Shown one piece after another: positions 34,961 to 45,828 of a stretch of 64,000 nucleotides of DNA. Within the stretch, counting starts at the first letter, position 1. Each line of letters begins with the position of its first letter. The notes under the pieces are model-generated. The model ran no database searches. It had not been told where the DNA came from and saw nothing but the letters and a program-made list of their open reading frames with translations. The translations under genes were made by a program, and so were the position numbers. Origin of the DNA: Chitinophagaceae bacterium (GTDB lineage: Bacteria > Bacteroidota > Bacteroidia > Chitinophagales > Chitinophagaceae); the NCBI GenBank assembly GCA_020403455.1, contig JADBXP010000016.1, forward strand, positions 84,020-148,019. The letters are read 5' to 3'.

Positions 34961-36130
34961 ATGTTGTCATCCGCCACTTCCCTCCTTTCTTTGTTATCGA
35001 ATATCAAGGACATTGAACTTAAAAGTATTGGAAACAAGATCCTGCAGGGAGAACGCTTGAATGAAAATGAGGGTTTGGTTTTGTTTGAAAAGGGCTCGCT
35101 TTCATTCCTAGGAATGCTGGCCAACCATGTTCGTGAAAAGAAACACGGGGACCGAACCTATTTCAACCGCAACTTTCACATTGAACCCACCAATGTCTGT
35201 GTATTCAACTGTGCCTTCTGTTCATACTCACGTGGTTATGCCAACAGAGAGGAAGGCTGGGAACTCAGCATTGAACAAATGATGCACATTGTGAAAAGTT
35301 ATGATGGGAAGCCGGTGACGGAAGTACACATAGTGGGTGGTGTTCATCCAAAAATGAACATGACTTTTTTCCTGGAGCTATTGCGATCTATCAAGGCACA
35401 TCGACCCGATCTGCACATCAAAGCATTTACTCCGGTAGAACTTGATTATATGTTCCGCAAAGCGAAATTGACTGTACGGGAAGGTCTGGAGCAGGCGCAT
35501 GCTGCGGGCTTAGATTCTTTACCCGGAGGTGGTGCCGAAATTTTTCATCCGGAAATCAGAACAAAAATTTGTGATGACAAAGTAAATGCAGAAGGATGGT
35601 TGGAGATTCATCGAACAGCGCATCAGCTCGGGATGCACTCCAATGCAACGCTGCTGTATGGACACATTGAATCTTACTGGCACCGCATTGACCACATGGA
35701 GAGATTGAGGCAATTACAGGATGAAACCGGCGGCTTCAACACATTCATACCCCTCAAGTTCAGGAACAAAGACAATGACATGCAACATGTGGCAGAATCC
35801 ACCATCGTAGAAGACTTGAAGATGTATGCAGTTGCACGTCTTTATCTGGATAACTTCCCTCATGTGAAGGCCTACTGGCCGATGTTAGGAAGAGAGCAGG
35901 CAAGGATGACATTGTCATTTGGCGTGAATGATATAGATGGTACCATCGATGATTCTACGAAAATTTATTCTATGGCAGGAAGTGAAGAGCAGAGTCCAAG
36001 TATGACTACAGAAGAATTGGTGCAACTGATACGCCAGTCGGGAAGGAAACCTATTGAAAGAGGTACGCTCTACAATGTGATTCGCGAATTCGATGAAGTA
36101 GCCAGTCCTTCGGAAGCAATGACACTTTAA
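34961..36130 (+). CDS. mqnE: Aminofutalosine synthase (radical SAM)
   Basis: The ATG at 34961 is chosen over the TTG at 34940. The roughly 389-residue enzyme has a radical SAM cluster motif CVFNCAFC (cysteines at about 80, 84 and 87) after HIEPTN, then LPGGGAEIFHPEIR and LYGHIESYWHRIDHM, which point to MqnE rather than MqnC or CofH. It adds the adenosyl radical to 3-(1-carboxyvinyloxy)benzoate to give 6-amino-6-deoxyfutalosine in the futalosine route to menaquinone. Other mqn genes are not in the window. It ends exactly where the convergent sdaA gene ends. Confidence 0.93.
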   Translation: MLSSATSLLSLLSNIKDIELKSIGNKILQGERLNENEGLVLFEKGSLSFLGMLANHVREKKHGDRTYFNRNFHIEPTNVCVFNCAFCSYSRGYANREEGWELSIEQMMHIVKSYDGKPVTEVHIVGGVHPKMNMTFFLELLRSIKAHRPDLHIKAFTPVELDYMFRKAKLTVREGLEQAHAAGLDSLPGGGAEIFHPEIRTKICDDKVNAEGWLEIHRTAHQLGMHSNATLLYGHIESYWHRIDHMERLRQLQDETGGFNTFIPLKFRNKDNDMQHVAESTIVEDLKMYAVARLYLDNFPHVKAYWPMLGREQARMTLSFGVNDIDGTIDDSTKIYSMAGSEEQSPSMTTEELVQLIRQSGRKPIERGTLYNVIREFDEVASPSEAMTL

Positions 36131-37570
36131 TCAACATTCAGGTAAACTAATGGGAATATGGACGGCTAAACCGCCGGCAGCAGTTTCTTTGTATTTGCTG
36201 CTCATGTCCTGAGCGGTATCCCACATGGTCTTGATTACCTTATCGAGACTAACAATGGCAAAATCCGGAGCACTTTGCAGGGCGAGTTGGGAAGCAGTTA
36301 TGGCTTTGATGGCACCCATGGTATTTCTTTCAATGCAGGGTATCTGAACCAGACCGGCAATGGGGTCACAGGTAAGACCGAGATGATGTTCCATGGCAAT
36401 TTCAGCAGCCATCAGTGCCTGCCGTTGGCTTCCGCCCATTGCCTCCGTTAAAGCGGCAGCAGCCATAGCGGAGGAAACACCGATCTCTGCCTGACATCCA
36501 CCCATGGCAGCGGAAATAGTAGCACCCTTCTTAAAGATACTACCGATCTCAGAGGCGGTGAGTAAAAAACGGATAATCTGCTCGTCGGTTTCACCGCCAC
36601 AGAAACAGACAAAATACTGAAGTACAGCCGGTATAACTCCTGCGGCGCCATTGGTAGGCGCAGTCACCACCCGGCCAAAAGAAGCATTTTCCTCGTTGAC
36701 AGCGAGGGCAAAACAACTTACCCAATCGAGTGTATATTGAAATCCCGTTCCTCCATTCCGAATGGCATTGAGCCAGTCCTTCTTGGTATGATAAACTGCA
36801 GCACCCAGTAATTTTTTATTCAGTCCGTGCGCTCTCCTATTCACTTTCAAACCGCCGGGTAGTTCCCCGGGTGTATGACAACCCCGGTACATACAATCCT
36901 GCATCACTTCCCAGATACGCAATAAACCAAGATGCGTTTCGGCTTCCGAGCGCCAGGTCAGTTCATTTTCCATGACCACTTCATGAATGGCCATTCCCTT
37001 CATGCAATGTCGCAGCAGGTCATCTGCGCTCTCGATAGGAAAAGGTAATTCGATGGAAGTGCTTTTTTGCTCCTGGCCTTCCTTCACCACAAATCCACCT
37101 CCAATGGAAAAATAGGTTGCGCTATAAGTAGCACCATCCTGATAAGTGATCATAAAGTTCATGCCATTGGGATGGAATGGAAGAGATTCATCCATGTGAA
37201 AAATGATATGACGGGCAGGATCAAAATAGAGGGTTAGTTCTCCATTTAAATGTAATTCATGCCGCGACCTGATTGCTTGAATGGTCGGATTTACAGCATC
37301 TACCGGAAACTGAACTGGGTCAGCACCTAAAAGTCCCAACATCACCGCCACATCAGTTCCATGTCCCTTTCCTGTTTTTGCCAATGACCCATAAAGAGAG
37401 ACAGTGAGCTCCTTTACCTCTCTGATCTTCCCTTGCACTTGCAGACTTTTCAGTAGCTGGAGGGCTGCCCGCCACGGACCCAGGGTATGAGAACTGGAAG
37501 GGCCTATTCCGATCTTGAAGATGTCGAAAACGGAGATAGATTCTCGTATGGCTGGAATCGGGTCGTGCAT
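36131..37570 (-). CDS. sdaA: L-serine ammonia-lyase (iron-sulfur type, single chain)
   Basis: The 479-residue protein joins the beta domain ([20 protein letters not shown] at residues 13-32) and the alpha domain ([62 protein letters not shown]). Conserved cysteines in these motifs hold the iron-sulfur cluster. It converts L-serine to pyruvate and ammonia in the cytoplasm. The gene is convergent with mqnE with no gap between stop codons, and divergent from an aminotransferase gene. A serine biosynthesis gene, serA, is 17 kb away. Confidence 0.95.
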   Translation of the reverse strand: MHDPIPAIRESISVFDIFKIGIGPSSSHTLGPWRAALQLLKSLQVQGKIREVKELTVSLYGSLAKTGKGHGTDVAVMLGLLGADPVQFPVDAVNPTIQAIRSRHELHLNGELTLYFDPARHIIFHMDESLPFHPNGMNFMITYQDGATYSATYFSIGGGFVVKEGQEQKSTSIELPFPIESADDLLRHCMKGMAIHEVVMENELTWRSEAETHLGLLRIWEVMQDCMYRGCHTPGELPGGLKVNRRAHGLNKKLLGAAVYHTKKDWLNAIRNGGTGFQYTLDWVSCFALAVNEENASFGRVVTAPTNGAAGVIPAVLQYFVCFCGGETDEQIIRFLLTASEIGSIFKKGATISAAMGGCQAEIGVSSAMAAAALTEAMGGSQRQALMAAEIAMEHHLGLTCDPIAGLVQIPCIERNTMGAIKAITASQLALQSAPDFAIVSLDKVIKTMWDTAQDMSSKYKETAAGGLAVHIPISLPEC

Positions 37571-37600
37571 GGATGAACTTATGAACTTACTATGTTAATT

Positions 37601-37634
37601 ACTATCCTGCTAAACTAATACATGTTAGGATAGT
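37601..37634. promoter_or_regulatory. Inverted repeat between sdaA and the aminotransferase gene
   Basis: ACTATCCT and AGGATAGT form perfect 8-base arms separated by 18 bases. The right arm is followed by TTTTT, so it could act as a plus-strand terminator, but no plus-strand gene lies upstream. Its place in a divergent promoter region makes an operator equally possible. Confidence 0.35.
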
Positions 37635-37645
37635 TTTTACGAACT

Positions 37646-37653
37646 TAGCTTTG
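37646..37653 (+). promoter_or_regulatory. -7 promoter element of the aminotransferase gene
   Basis: TAGCTTTG matches TAnnTTTG exactly and lies 38 bases before the ATG at 37692. Confidence 0.5.
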
Positions 37654-37691
37654 TTTAACTCAATTTTTATTGCTTCCCCTTATCCAATCTC

Positions 37692-38882
37692 ATGCATTTA
37701 TCAACTTTATTGAACAGGTTCAATGAACCGGAAACCTTGAAAATGGCCAAGCTCGGCCGCGAACTCAGAGCAAAGGGAATTGATGTGATAGACCTCAGTC
37801 TGGGTGAACCTGATTTTGATACGCCGCAACATGTAAAAGATGCTGCCATACAGGCGATTCGTGACAATTGGAGTCATTATACCCCAGTGGCAGGCTTCGC
37901 TGATCTGCGAGAAGCAGTTTGCACCAAATTGAAGCGAGACAACAACCTGACATACTTGCCAGAAAATATCATTACATCAACAGGTGCCAAACAAAGTTTG
38001 GCCAATGCCATATTGGCTCTGGTGGATGAAGGTGATGAAGTAATTATCCCTACACCCTTCTGGGTCACCTATTCCGAATTGGTGAAAATAGCGCGGGGAA
38101 AAGTAGTTGCGGTAAGAACAAAGGTGGAAGATAGTTTCAAGATAACACCTGCTCAACTGGAGGCCGCCATCACACCCGCTACACGTGTCTTCATGTTTTC
38201 TTCACCCTGCAATCCCTCTGGTGCTGTTTACAGTATGCAGGAACTGGAAGGTTTGGCGGAAGTATTCAAACGCTATCCCAACATCATCATCTTATCGGAT
38301 GAGATCTATGAATACATCAATTTTGTTGGTAAACATGCCAGCATTGCCTCATTTGATGATTTGAAAGAAAGAGTGGTATTGATCAATGGATTGAGTAAGG
38401 GATTTGCCATGACCGGTTGGCGACTTGGTTACATCGCAGCATCCACATCGATTGCAAAAGCCTGCGAAAAAATTCAGGGTCAATTCACCAGCGGTACCTG
38501 TTCCATTACACAGAAAGCAGCGGTAGCAGCCCTTACCGGCGACCTGACTCCATCGATGGAAATGACAGCTGCCTTTACACAAAGAAGAGCCAGAACCCTG
38601 GAATGGATACAGCAGATACCGGGCTTCAAATGTTTTCAACCCGAGGGAGCTTTCTATGTCTTCCCCGATGTGAGTGCTTACTATGGTAAAAAAGCAGGTG
38701 ATGATGTTATTAATGGTGCGGGAGATTTAAGTATGTATTTACTCAATACAGCCCATGTTTCCTCTGTAATGGGAGATGCTTTCGGTGAGCCCAACTGTGT
38801 TCGGTTTTCCTTTGCCAACAATATGGAAAATATTGACAAGGCATGGACCAGGATACAAAATGCTCTGGCTGCACTTTCCTGA
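37692..38882 (+). CDS. Class I/II pyridoxal-phosphate aminotransferase
   Basis: The 396-residue cytoplasmic enzyme is of the aspartate aminotransferase Ib type: VIDLSLGEPDFDTP near residue 33, FSSPCNPSGAVYS, ILSDEIYEY, and the cofactor lysine K236 in NGLSKGFAMTGWRLGY. It moves the amino group between an amino acid, most likely aspartate or another, and 2-oxoglutarate. It is followed about 40 bases later by an rRNA methyltransferase gene on the same strand, possibly co-transcribed. Exact substrate cannot be fixed. Confidence 0.93.
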   Translation: MHLSTLLNRFNEPETLKMAKLGRELRAKGIDVIDLSLGEPDFDTPQHVKDAAIQAIRDNWSHYTPVAGFADLREAVCTKLKRDNNLTYLPENIITSTGAKQSLANAILALVDEGDEVIIPTPFWVTYSELVKIARGKVVAVRTKVEDSFKITPAQLEAAITPATRVFMFSSPCNPSGAVYSMQELEGLAEVFKRYPNIIILSDEIYEYINFVGKHASIASFDDLKERVVLINGLSKGFAMTGWRLGYIAASTSIAKACEKIQGQFTSGTCSITQKAAVAALTGDLTPSMEMTAAFTQRRARTLEWIQQIPGFKCFQPEGAFYVFPDVSAYYGKKAGDDVINGAGDLSMYLLNTAHVSSVMGDAFGEPNCVRFSFANNMENIDKAWTRIQNALAALS

Positions 38883-38924
38883 TTTTGTTATCCATACTGC
38901 CGGGCGCAGTTAATTTTTTTTCAC

Positions 38925-39875
38925 ATGTTGGATCAGGGCAAACTTCTCATGTTCCGCAACCGGCTGGAAAAGATGTTCCGGCATCGCAGTCGACAGGCAA
39001 GAAGAATGAATGTCAGTTGTTATCGGGTATATGATCACGATTTGCCTGAGTTTCCCTTTTGTATTGAATTTTATGGCGAACATTTGTATGTGGCGGAATA
39101 CCAGCGACACCATGGCATGGATGAAGAACAACACCAATTATGGCTCAAGGAGAGCATGGACTGTATAGCAGAGGTTTTGGGAGTAGCTCATGACCAGATT
39201 TTTCTGCGGGAAAGAAAAAAAATGTCACACCGCGACAGCCAATATGAAAAGCTGGATAGCAGGGAACATATTTTCACAGTTGCGGAAAACGGCTTACAGT
39301 TTCAGGTGAACCTAACAGACTATCTTGATACCGGACTCTTCCTGGATCACCGACTTACGCGTCAAAGGGTACGGGAAGAAGCGATTGGAAAGGAAGTATT
39401 GAATCTTTTCTGCTATACCGGATCATTCAGTGTATATGCTGCTGCAGGAGGAGCAGCCAGGGTAACTTCAGTGGATCTTTCCAATACTTATTTGCAATGG
39501 GCAGGAGAAAATCTGCGCCTCAATGGATTTTCCGATAAAGAAAAATTTCCCCTGGTGCAGGCAGATGTGAAGGCCTGGCTAAAAACACTTCGACCCAGAC
39601 AGTATGATCTGGTGATTATGGACCCCCCTACCTTCAGTAACAGCAAAAAGATGAAGGATTTTCTCGACATCCAACGTGATCACGTAGAGCTGATCAAAGA
39701 TGTATTGTGGGCAATGAAACCCGGCGGTACACTTTATTTTAGTACCAACTTTACGCGGTTTCAGCTAGACAGAGAAGCTATTCCGGCTGCAGATATCAAG
39801 GATATTACTGCTGCCACTACTCCTTTTGACTTCGAGGGGAAATTAAAACGCTGGTGCTACCGTTTGATCAGGTAG
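38925..39875 (+). CDS. Class I SAM-dependent rRNA methyltransferase (RlmK/RlmI-like)
   Basis: The 316-residue protein matches the methyltransferase half of RlmL (RlmK) and RlmI: LDTGLFLDHRLTR, the SAM-binding VLNLFCYTGSFSVYAAAGG, TSVDLSNTYLQWAGENL, and the catalytic-site motif VIMDPPTFSNSKKM. No THUMP or PUA domain is present, so target RNA recognition must come from the short N-terminal region. It most likely methylates a guanine or cytosine of 23S rRNA. It ends 10 bases before the convergent coaE gene. Confidence 0.88.
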   Translation: MLDQGKLLMFRNRLEKMFRHRSRQARRMNVSCYRVYDHDLPEFPFCIEFYGEHLYVAEYQRHHGMDEEQHQLWLKESMDCIAEVLGVAHDQIFLRERKKMSHRDSQYEKLDSREHIFTVAENGLQFQVNLTDYLDTGLFLDHRLTRQRVREEAIGKEVLNLFCYTGSFSVYAAAGGAARVTSVDLSNTYLQWAGENLRLNGFSDKEKFPLVQADVKAWLKTLRPRQYDLVIMDPPTFSNSKKMKDFLDIQRDHVELIKDVLWAMKPGGTLYFSTNFTRFQLDREAIPAADIKDITAATTPFDFEGKLKRWCYRLIR

Positions 39876-39884
39876 TTCTGAAGA

Positions 39885-40490
39885 TCAAGAAATTGTTTTG
39901 TTCTCCGACATGCGCGACAAATCCTGGTGAAGAGAAAGCACTTGTGGTATCAGTAACTGACGTTCATCATTTACCAGAATACGATCACAGAGTTTCATCT
40001 TCATGCTTTCATCGAGCTGAGTGCGCATTTTATTCAATACCTCCTCTCGGCTAATGCCGTCCCTTTTCATGACCCGTTGAATGCGCAGTGCCTGGGGAGT
40101 ACTTACGCCTACCATCACATCTATTCCATCAGCTGAACCTGACTCAAAGAACAGGGCTGCCTCTTTCACACAATAAGGGGTCGTTTGTTGGGATACCCAT
40201 TTTTTGGCGTAATCTATGGCTGCGGGATGAACCAGCGCATTTAATAGGTCGAGTTGAAAAGGATCATTGAATACAATGGAGGAGAGCCTCTTACGGTCAA
40301 GTTGGTCGTCAATAAAAATTGAACTGCCAAAAAGCTTTTGTAATCCGGCCCTAATCTGCGGATCGGTGTGCATGATCTTTTTGGCTACCACATCTGCGTA
40401 CAACACAGGTATTCCGAGAACCTTGAAGATCCCGGCAACAGTAGATTTACCACTGCCAATACCACCTGTGAGTCCGACTGAGATCGCCAC
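39885..40490 (-). CDS. coaE: Dephospho-CoA kinase
   Basis: The 201-residue protein begins with the P-loop GLTGGIGSGKST (residues 6-17) and has the CoaE features VLYADVVAKKI and FEVGSAD-like FESGSADGIDVMV. It phosphorylates the ribose 3'-OH of dephospho-CoA in the last step of coenzyme A synthesis. It lies downstream of yajC, DUF1573 and nusB on the same strand, an arrangement that looks like a single core-genome cluster. Confidence 0.95.
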   Translation of the reverse strand: MAISVGLTGGIGSGKSTVAGIFKVLGIPVLYADVVAKKIMHTDPQIRAGLQKLFGSSIFIDDQLDRKRLSSIVFNDPFQLDLLNALVHPAAIDYAKKWVSQQTTPYCVKEAALFFESGSADGIDVMVGVSTPQALRIQRVMKRDGISREEVLNKMRTQLDESMKMKLCDRILVNDERQLLIPQVLSLHQDLSRMSENKTIS

Positions 40491-40538
40491 TGACCCTAAG
40501 TTTTTATGAAGAGAAAGGGTATCCTAGAAATGCCTTGC

Positions 40539-40883
40539 TTACTTCTTGTCAGCTGCAGCAGGTTTGTTGATTGCTGCAGTCCATTCCATACTGATGGCAG
40601 ACTTTTCTAACTTAATATAACTGCCCGGATTGATTTCCAGTTGCAATGTACCATCTTCGTTGATCTTATTCACCACTCCATGAATTCCGGCAATGGTAAC
40701 AATACGATCTCCTTTTTGAAGATTATCGATGAATTTCTTTTGCTCCTTGGCTTTTTTTGTTTGCGGGCGTATCATGAAGAGCCAGAATACGAGAATGATG
40801 CTACCCATTAATACTAGGTTCATGATTCCACCACCGGGCTGGTTAGGTGGTCCGGCCATTAACATTGAATGAATTAAAACCAT
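40539..40883 (-). CDS. yajC: Preprotein translocase subunit YajC
   Basis: The start at 40883 is chosen because a -7 element lies just upstream at 40910-40917; the track's longer ORF reads through that promoter and the end of the DUF1573 gene. The roughly 114-residue protein has one membrane segment (MNLVLMGSIILVFWLFMIRP) followed by QTKKAKEQKKFIDNLQKGDRIVTIAGIHG, the YajC signature. It is an inner-membrane partner of SecDF, whose gene is about 11 kb away at 51268. Confidence 0.95.
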   Translation of the reverse strand: MVLIHSMLMAGPPNQPGGGIMNLVLMGSIILVFWLFMIRPQTKKAKEQKKFIDNLQKGDRIVTIAGIHGVVNKINEDGTLQLEINPGSYIKLEKSAISMEWTAAINKPAAADKK

Positions 40884-40909
40884 AATTGACAAATTACTGT
40901 TTGAAAAAA

Positions 40910-40917
40910 CAAAGGTA
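40910..40917 (-). promoter_or_regulatory. -7 promoter element of yajC
   Basis: TACCTTTG on the minus strand matches TAnnTTTG exactly. It lies 26 bases before the yajC ATG at 40883 and just after the stop codon of the DUF1573 gene, so yajC-coaE can be transcribed apart from nusB. Confidence 0.55.
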
Positions 40918-40920
40918 AGT

Positions 40921-41361
40921 TTATTGCACGGGCTGAACAATTTTACCCGTGAATGTGAGCACATAGTTGTCACCACCGGGTGTATTGCTCGTTACATAAA
41001 CTGTTTTATAGATATCCCCGGGATGAGATTTATTGCTATTAAATGAGGCAGTAACGATCCCATTTTCACCTGGCAAAATAGCAGATTCGGTATAAGAAGG
41101 AATTGTACATCCGCAGGAGGCACGCACACCGGTTAAAAAAAGCGGCTTGGTACCGATATTGGTGCACTGGAATTTAACCTGAATGGAATCGCCCATTTTG
41201 ATGGTGCCGAAATCGATCAGCGTATCTAACCACTGAATGCGCGTAAAATTTGCAGTATCGCGCTGTGAGACAATGCTCGCATTTTCAGCGGAAGATTGGT
41301 TATTCCGACAGGCATGAAATGCTAGGAACAGCAGAGCACTGAAAAAAAACAACTTTTTCAT
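40921..41361 (-). CDS. DUF1573-domain lipoprotein
   Basis: The 146-residue protein has a lipoprotein signal (LAFHAC, cysteine 18) and one DUF1573 immunoglobulin-like domain of the HYDIN/ASH type: IDFGTIKMGDSIQVKFQCTN, VRASCGCTIP and PGENGIVTASFNS. Proteins of this family are frequent in Bacteroidota, and their exact role is unknown. Its stop codon is 3 bases from nothing downstream but the yajC promoter, and its start is 2 bases from the nusB stop, which indicates co-transcription with nusB. Confidence 0.92.
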   Translation of the reverse strand: MKKLFFFSALLFLAFHACRNNQSSAENASIVSQRDTANFTRIQWLDTLIDFGTIKMGDSIQVKFQCTNIGTKPLFLTGVRASCGCTIPSYTESAILPGENGIVTASFNSNKSHPGDIYKTVYVTSNTPGGDNYVLTFTGKIVQPVQ

Positions 41362-41363
41362 GT

Positions 41364-42296
41364 TCAGGCAGTTGGAGATTTAAAATCCTTTTTATTGATC
41401 TTTCCTTCCTGCACCAGTTCCTTGTGAATGTTATCGAGTATGCCATTCACAAATTGTCCGCTTTGCTGTGTGCTGTAGGCTTTGGCAAGGTCTATGTATT
41501 CATTGAGGGTTACTTTGGTAGGAATGGTGTCAAAAAACAAGAGTTCACAAAGCCCCATCCTCATCAGAATCATATCGAGAACAGCAATTCTCTCTGCATC
41601 CCAATTTTTTAATTTAGGATTGATCAGGGTGGCACAAAATTCCTTCTTCTCCCCCACTGTTCTCAGCAAGTCTTTTGCAAACAACCATTTTTCCGGACTC
41701 AGCAATTCCTGTGTGTTGTAAACTCCGGGTTTTTGAATATAGTTCAAGACCAGTTGTTCCATCATCTCTGCATCGTCGTCCCAATTATTGAATAATTCCT
41801 CCACTTGCTGGCAAAACAACTCGTTGGGAAGAAGAACCTGGGAAAAAAGCACCCTGATTATTTCCCTGTCTTTTGACTTGTCGTGTGCAGGATCCAGAAT
41901 GTATTGATGGTAAGTTGTTGTTTCTTTTAAAATATTGTACATGCGTTTCAGCATTTCCGGGTCGATCAGCTGATCGGTTTTCAATTCCTTTACAGATTGC
42001 CGGAAAGATGGATTTTCCAGAATGGCGAGAATAGTAAGGTTGGCAGCAATTTTGGTATTAACATCCAGGTCCTCGCGGGAAGGAAGGTTTTTGGAGCGAC
42101 GCTGTCGGGAATCCGTCTCGGCATACTGGGCAACTTCTGTTATAAAGTACAGCAGATACACATATAACTCCCGTGTTTTTTCCAGACTTTTTTGCAAGGT
42201 ATTTTCAAGATCAGCAGGCGCTGTTTCAAGGTGGGATGTTTCGGCCATGTAAAGGACTTGCATGACTTTGGACCGAATGTTTCTTCTGCTGATCAT
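41364..42296 (-). CDS. nusB: Transcription antitermination factor NusB
   Basis: The 310-residue protein is longer than the roughly 140-residue enterobacterial NusB, as is usual in Bacteroidota. The start (MISRRNIRSKVMQVLYM) and the C-terminal core (ERIAVLDMILMRMGLCELLF, TKVTLNEYIDLAKAYSTQQSGQFVNGILDNI) are diagnostic. It binds boxA RNA with NusE and supports rRNA transcription antitermination. It is the first gene of the nusB-DUF1573-yajC-coaE cluster and has a clear -7 promoter element. Confidence 0.95.
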   Translation of the reverse strand: MISRRNIRSKVMQVLYMAETSHLETAPADLENTLQKSLEKTRELYVYLLYFITEVAQYAETDSRQRRSKNLPSREDLDVNTKIAANLTILAILENPSFRQSVKELKTDQLIDPEMLKRMYNILKETTTYHQYILDPAHDKSKDREIIRVLFSQVLLPNELFCQQVEELFNNWDDDAEMMEQLVLNYIQKPGVYNTQELLSPEKWLFAKDLLRTVGEKKEFCATLINPKLKNWDAERIAVLDMILMRMGLCELLFFDTIPTKVTLNEYIDLAKAYSTQQSGQFVNGILDNIHKELVQEGKINKKDFKSPTA

Positions 42297-42322
42297 AAGA
42301 ATAAGAGCTGTATAAGACGCCG

Positions 42323-42330
42323 CAAATATA
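42323..42330 (-). promoter_or_regulatory. -7 promoter element of nusB
   Basis: TATATTTG on the minus strand is a perfect TAnnTTTG match and lies 26 bases before the nusB ATG. The remaining 265 bases up to groES show no CIRCE repeat and no other clear element. Confidence 0.55.
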
Positions 42331-42595
42331 CGGTAACCGTTACAGTACTACTCTAAATAAGTACTTGATTTTCGAACCCAAAAAAAATTAATCCGGTCAG
42401 GCTTTGTAAACTGGTCTGAAAAAATGACATAATTCGAAATAAATAACTGAATTTCGGGCGCAGATTTATGACAGCAAAGTATAGAAACATTCCTATTTTT
42501 CTTCCATGACTGAAAAATTGACCTAATTCCTTCTGTGGCATGAAAATCGTGCTATGATATATAATTCTCTAATAATTAATAAAAAACAATAACGT

Positions 42596-42877
42596 ATGGC
42601 AAAAAAATTGAACGTTACTCCCCTCCACGACCGGGTAATCATTAAGCCGGCTGCTTCCGAAGAAAAAACTGCCGGTGGCATCATTATTCCGGATACTGCA
42701 AAAGAAAAACCCCAACGCGGAACTGTTGTAGCCGTAGGTGCAGGCAAGAAAGACGAACCTGTTACAGTAAAGGTGGGTGATACCGTACTTTATGGCAAAT
42801 ATGCCGGAACAGAAATCCAGATCGAAGGACAGGATCTGCTGATTATGAGAGAAAGCGATATCCTGGCAATTGTTTAA
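42596..42877 (+). CDS. groES: Co-chaperonin GroES
   Basis: The 93-residue protein has the GroES pattern: LTPLHD-like [12 protein letters not shown], the mobile loop [36 protein letters not shown] and a final ESDILAIV. It caps the GroEL ring during ATP-driven protein folding. The groEL gene follows 89 bases later, so the two form the usual bicistronic unit. No CIRCE operator is visible upstream, so HrcA control is not supported. Confidence 0.98.
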   Translation: MAKKLNVTPLHDRVIIKPAASEEKTAGGIIIPDTAKEKPQRGTVVAVGAGKKDEPVTVKVGDTVLYGKYAGTEIQIEGQDLLIMRESDILAIV

Positions 42878-42954
42878 TGACCGGATCTATTTCAACTTTT
42901 ATATTCATTAACCCGTTTAATCAATTGTAAATCAAACAAATCCATAAAGGATAA

Positions 42955-44601
<1,647 letters not shown>

Positions 44602-44631
44602 TCAACTTTACCCTTTTAATATCGAGACCCC

Positions 44632-44663
44632 GACCCCGACGCTACGGTCGGGGTCTTTTTTTT
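44632..44663 (+). terminator. Intrinsic terminator of groES-groEL
   Basis: GACCCCGAC and GTCGGGGTC form a perfect 9-bp stem with a short loop, followed by eight T. The next 267 bases up to the ABC ATPase gene hold only a doubtful 75-codon minus-strand ORF. Confidence 0.92.
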
Positions 44664-44930
44664 ACTTCCAGATCTAGCTACCTTCTGAATTGACCATTAC
44701 TTTATGAGTGGGTGATGAGAGTTTATAGATTGAAGATTCATGTAACTTTCAAGTGTACCATTCGTTCTAACCTCTGCAGAACCAAAATCCCTACCCTGAA
44801 GACCATTGGTCTTGAAACTTCGACCGATTATCCAGAAATGGACTTCCGAAAATATATTCTTTTTTACATTCATTTTAAATTTAAACACTGATACCTTTTT
44901 ATCCATCTTCATCCACTCATTCATTTACCC

Positions 44931-45818
44931 ATGGAACTAATCATCAACAACTTATCGAAAACCTATGCAAACGGTGTTAAAGCACTGAACAACGTTTCAC
45001 TGACCATTCCCCAGGGCATGTTCGGACTTTTGGGTCCCAATGGTGCCGGTAAATCATCGTTAATGAGAACCATTGCTACTTTGCAGGAGCCGGATAGTGG
45101 TTCGATTCATTTAGGTGATATCGATGTACTTCGCGACCAGGAATCACTTCGAAAAGTACTCGGCTATCTGCCACAAGAATTTGGTGTTTACCCCCGCGTG
45201 AGTGCCGCTATGATGCTGGATCATATTGCCCAGTTAAAAGGATTATCGAATCGCAACCAAAGAAAAGAAACAGTTGAAGCACTATTGCAAAAGGTCAATC
45301 TTTGGAAAGAGCGGAAGAGAAACCTTGGGAGTTTTTCCGGGGGCATGAAACAACGCTTCGGCATCGCACAGGCATTGGTGGGCAATCCACAATTATTAAT
45401 TGTAGATGAGCCGACAGCGGGATTAGACCCGGCAGAACGAAATCGTTTTTATAACCTGTTGAGTGAAATTGGAGAAAGTACTATCATCATTTTAAGTACA
45501 CACATAGTAGAAGATGTAAAAACACTTTGTAAACAATTTGCCATCATCTGTGGAGGAGAAGTAATGGCGGTAAGTACCCCACAGGAAGCGGTGAACTGGC
45601 TCAGCAATAAAGTATGGAGTAAATCGATACCAAAAGTTGAAATCGAGGAATACAGAAATAATTACCACGTAATAGCTACACAGCTGGCGGAGGGAAGATT
45701 ATTCATTCGTGTGATAGCTGACAGTGATCCCGGCAATGGGTTTTCCCCAGCAGCACCCACGCTGGAGGACGTATACTTCAACGCTATCTCAACAAAAATG
45801 GATCTAGTCACCCTGTAA
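44931..45818 (+). CDS. ABC transporter ATP-binding protein
   Basis: The 295-residue protein has a Walker A motif GPNGAGKSS (residues 35-43), the Q-loop LPQEFGVYP, the signature FSGGMKQRFGIAQAL, and Walker B LLIVDEPTAGLDP. It powers a transporter of the ABC-2 type. The next gene starts 10 bases after its stop and encodes a permease fused to a peptidase domain, so the two make one complex at the inner membrane. The C-terminal extension (about 85 residues) after the nucleotide-binding domain is typical of this subfamily. Confidence 0.95.
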   Translation: MELIINNLSKTYANGVKALNNVSLTIPQGMFGLLGPNGAGKSSLMRTIATLQEPDSGSIHLGDIDVLRDQESLRKVLGYLPQEFGVYPRVSAAMMLDHIAQLKGLSNRNQRKETVEALLQKVNLWKERKRNLGSFSGGMKQRFGIAQALVGNPQLLIVDEPTAGLDPAERNRFYNLLSEIGESTIIILSTHIVEDVKTLCKQFAIICGGEVMAVSTPQEAVNWLSNKVWSKSIPKVEIEEYRNNYHVIATQLAEGRLFIRVIADSDPGNGFSPAAPTLEDVYFNAISTKMDLVTL

Positions 45819-45828
45819 AACTGCTCAT

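Noticed and set aside
42331-42595. CIRCE or sigma-54 site before groES-groEL
   Set aside because: No TTAGCACTC-N9-GAGTGCTAA repeat is present. TGGCATG...TGCT near 42536 has the wrong spacing between the GG and GC doublets for a sigma-54 promoter.
44697-44924. 75-codon minus-strand ORF between groEL and the ABC ATPase gene
   Set aside because: No recognisable domain or signal, no promoter element, and it fills a short gap upstream of a plus-strand gene; it cannot be supported.
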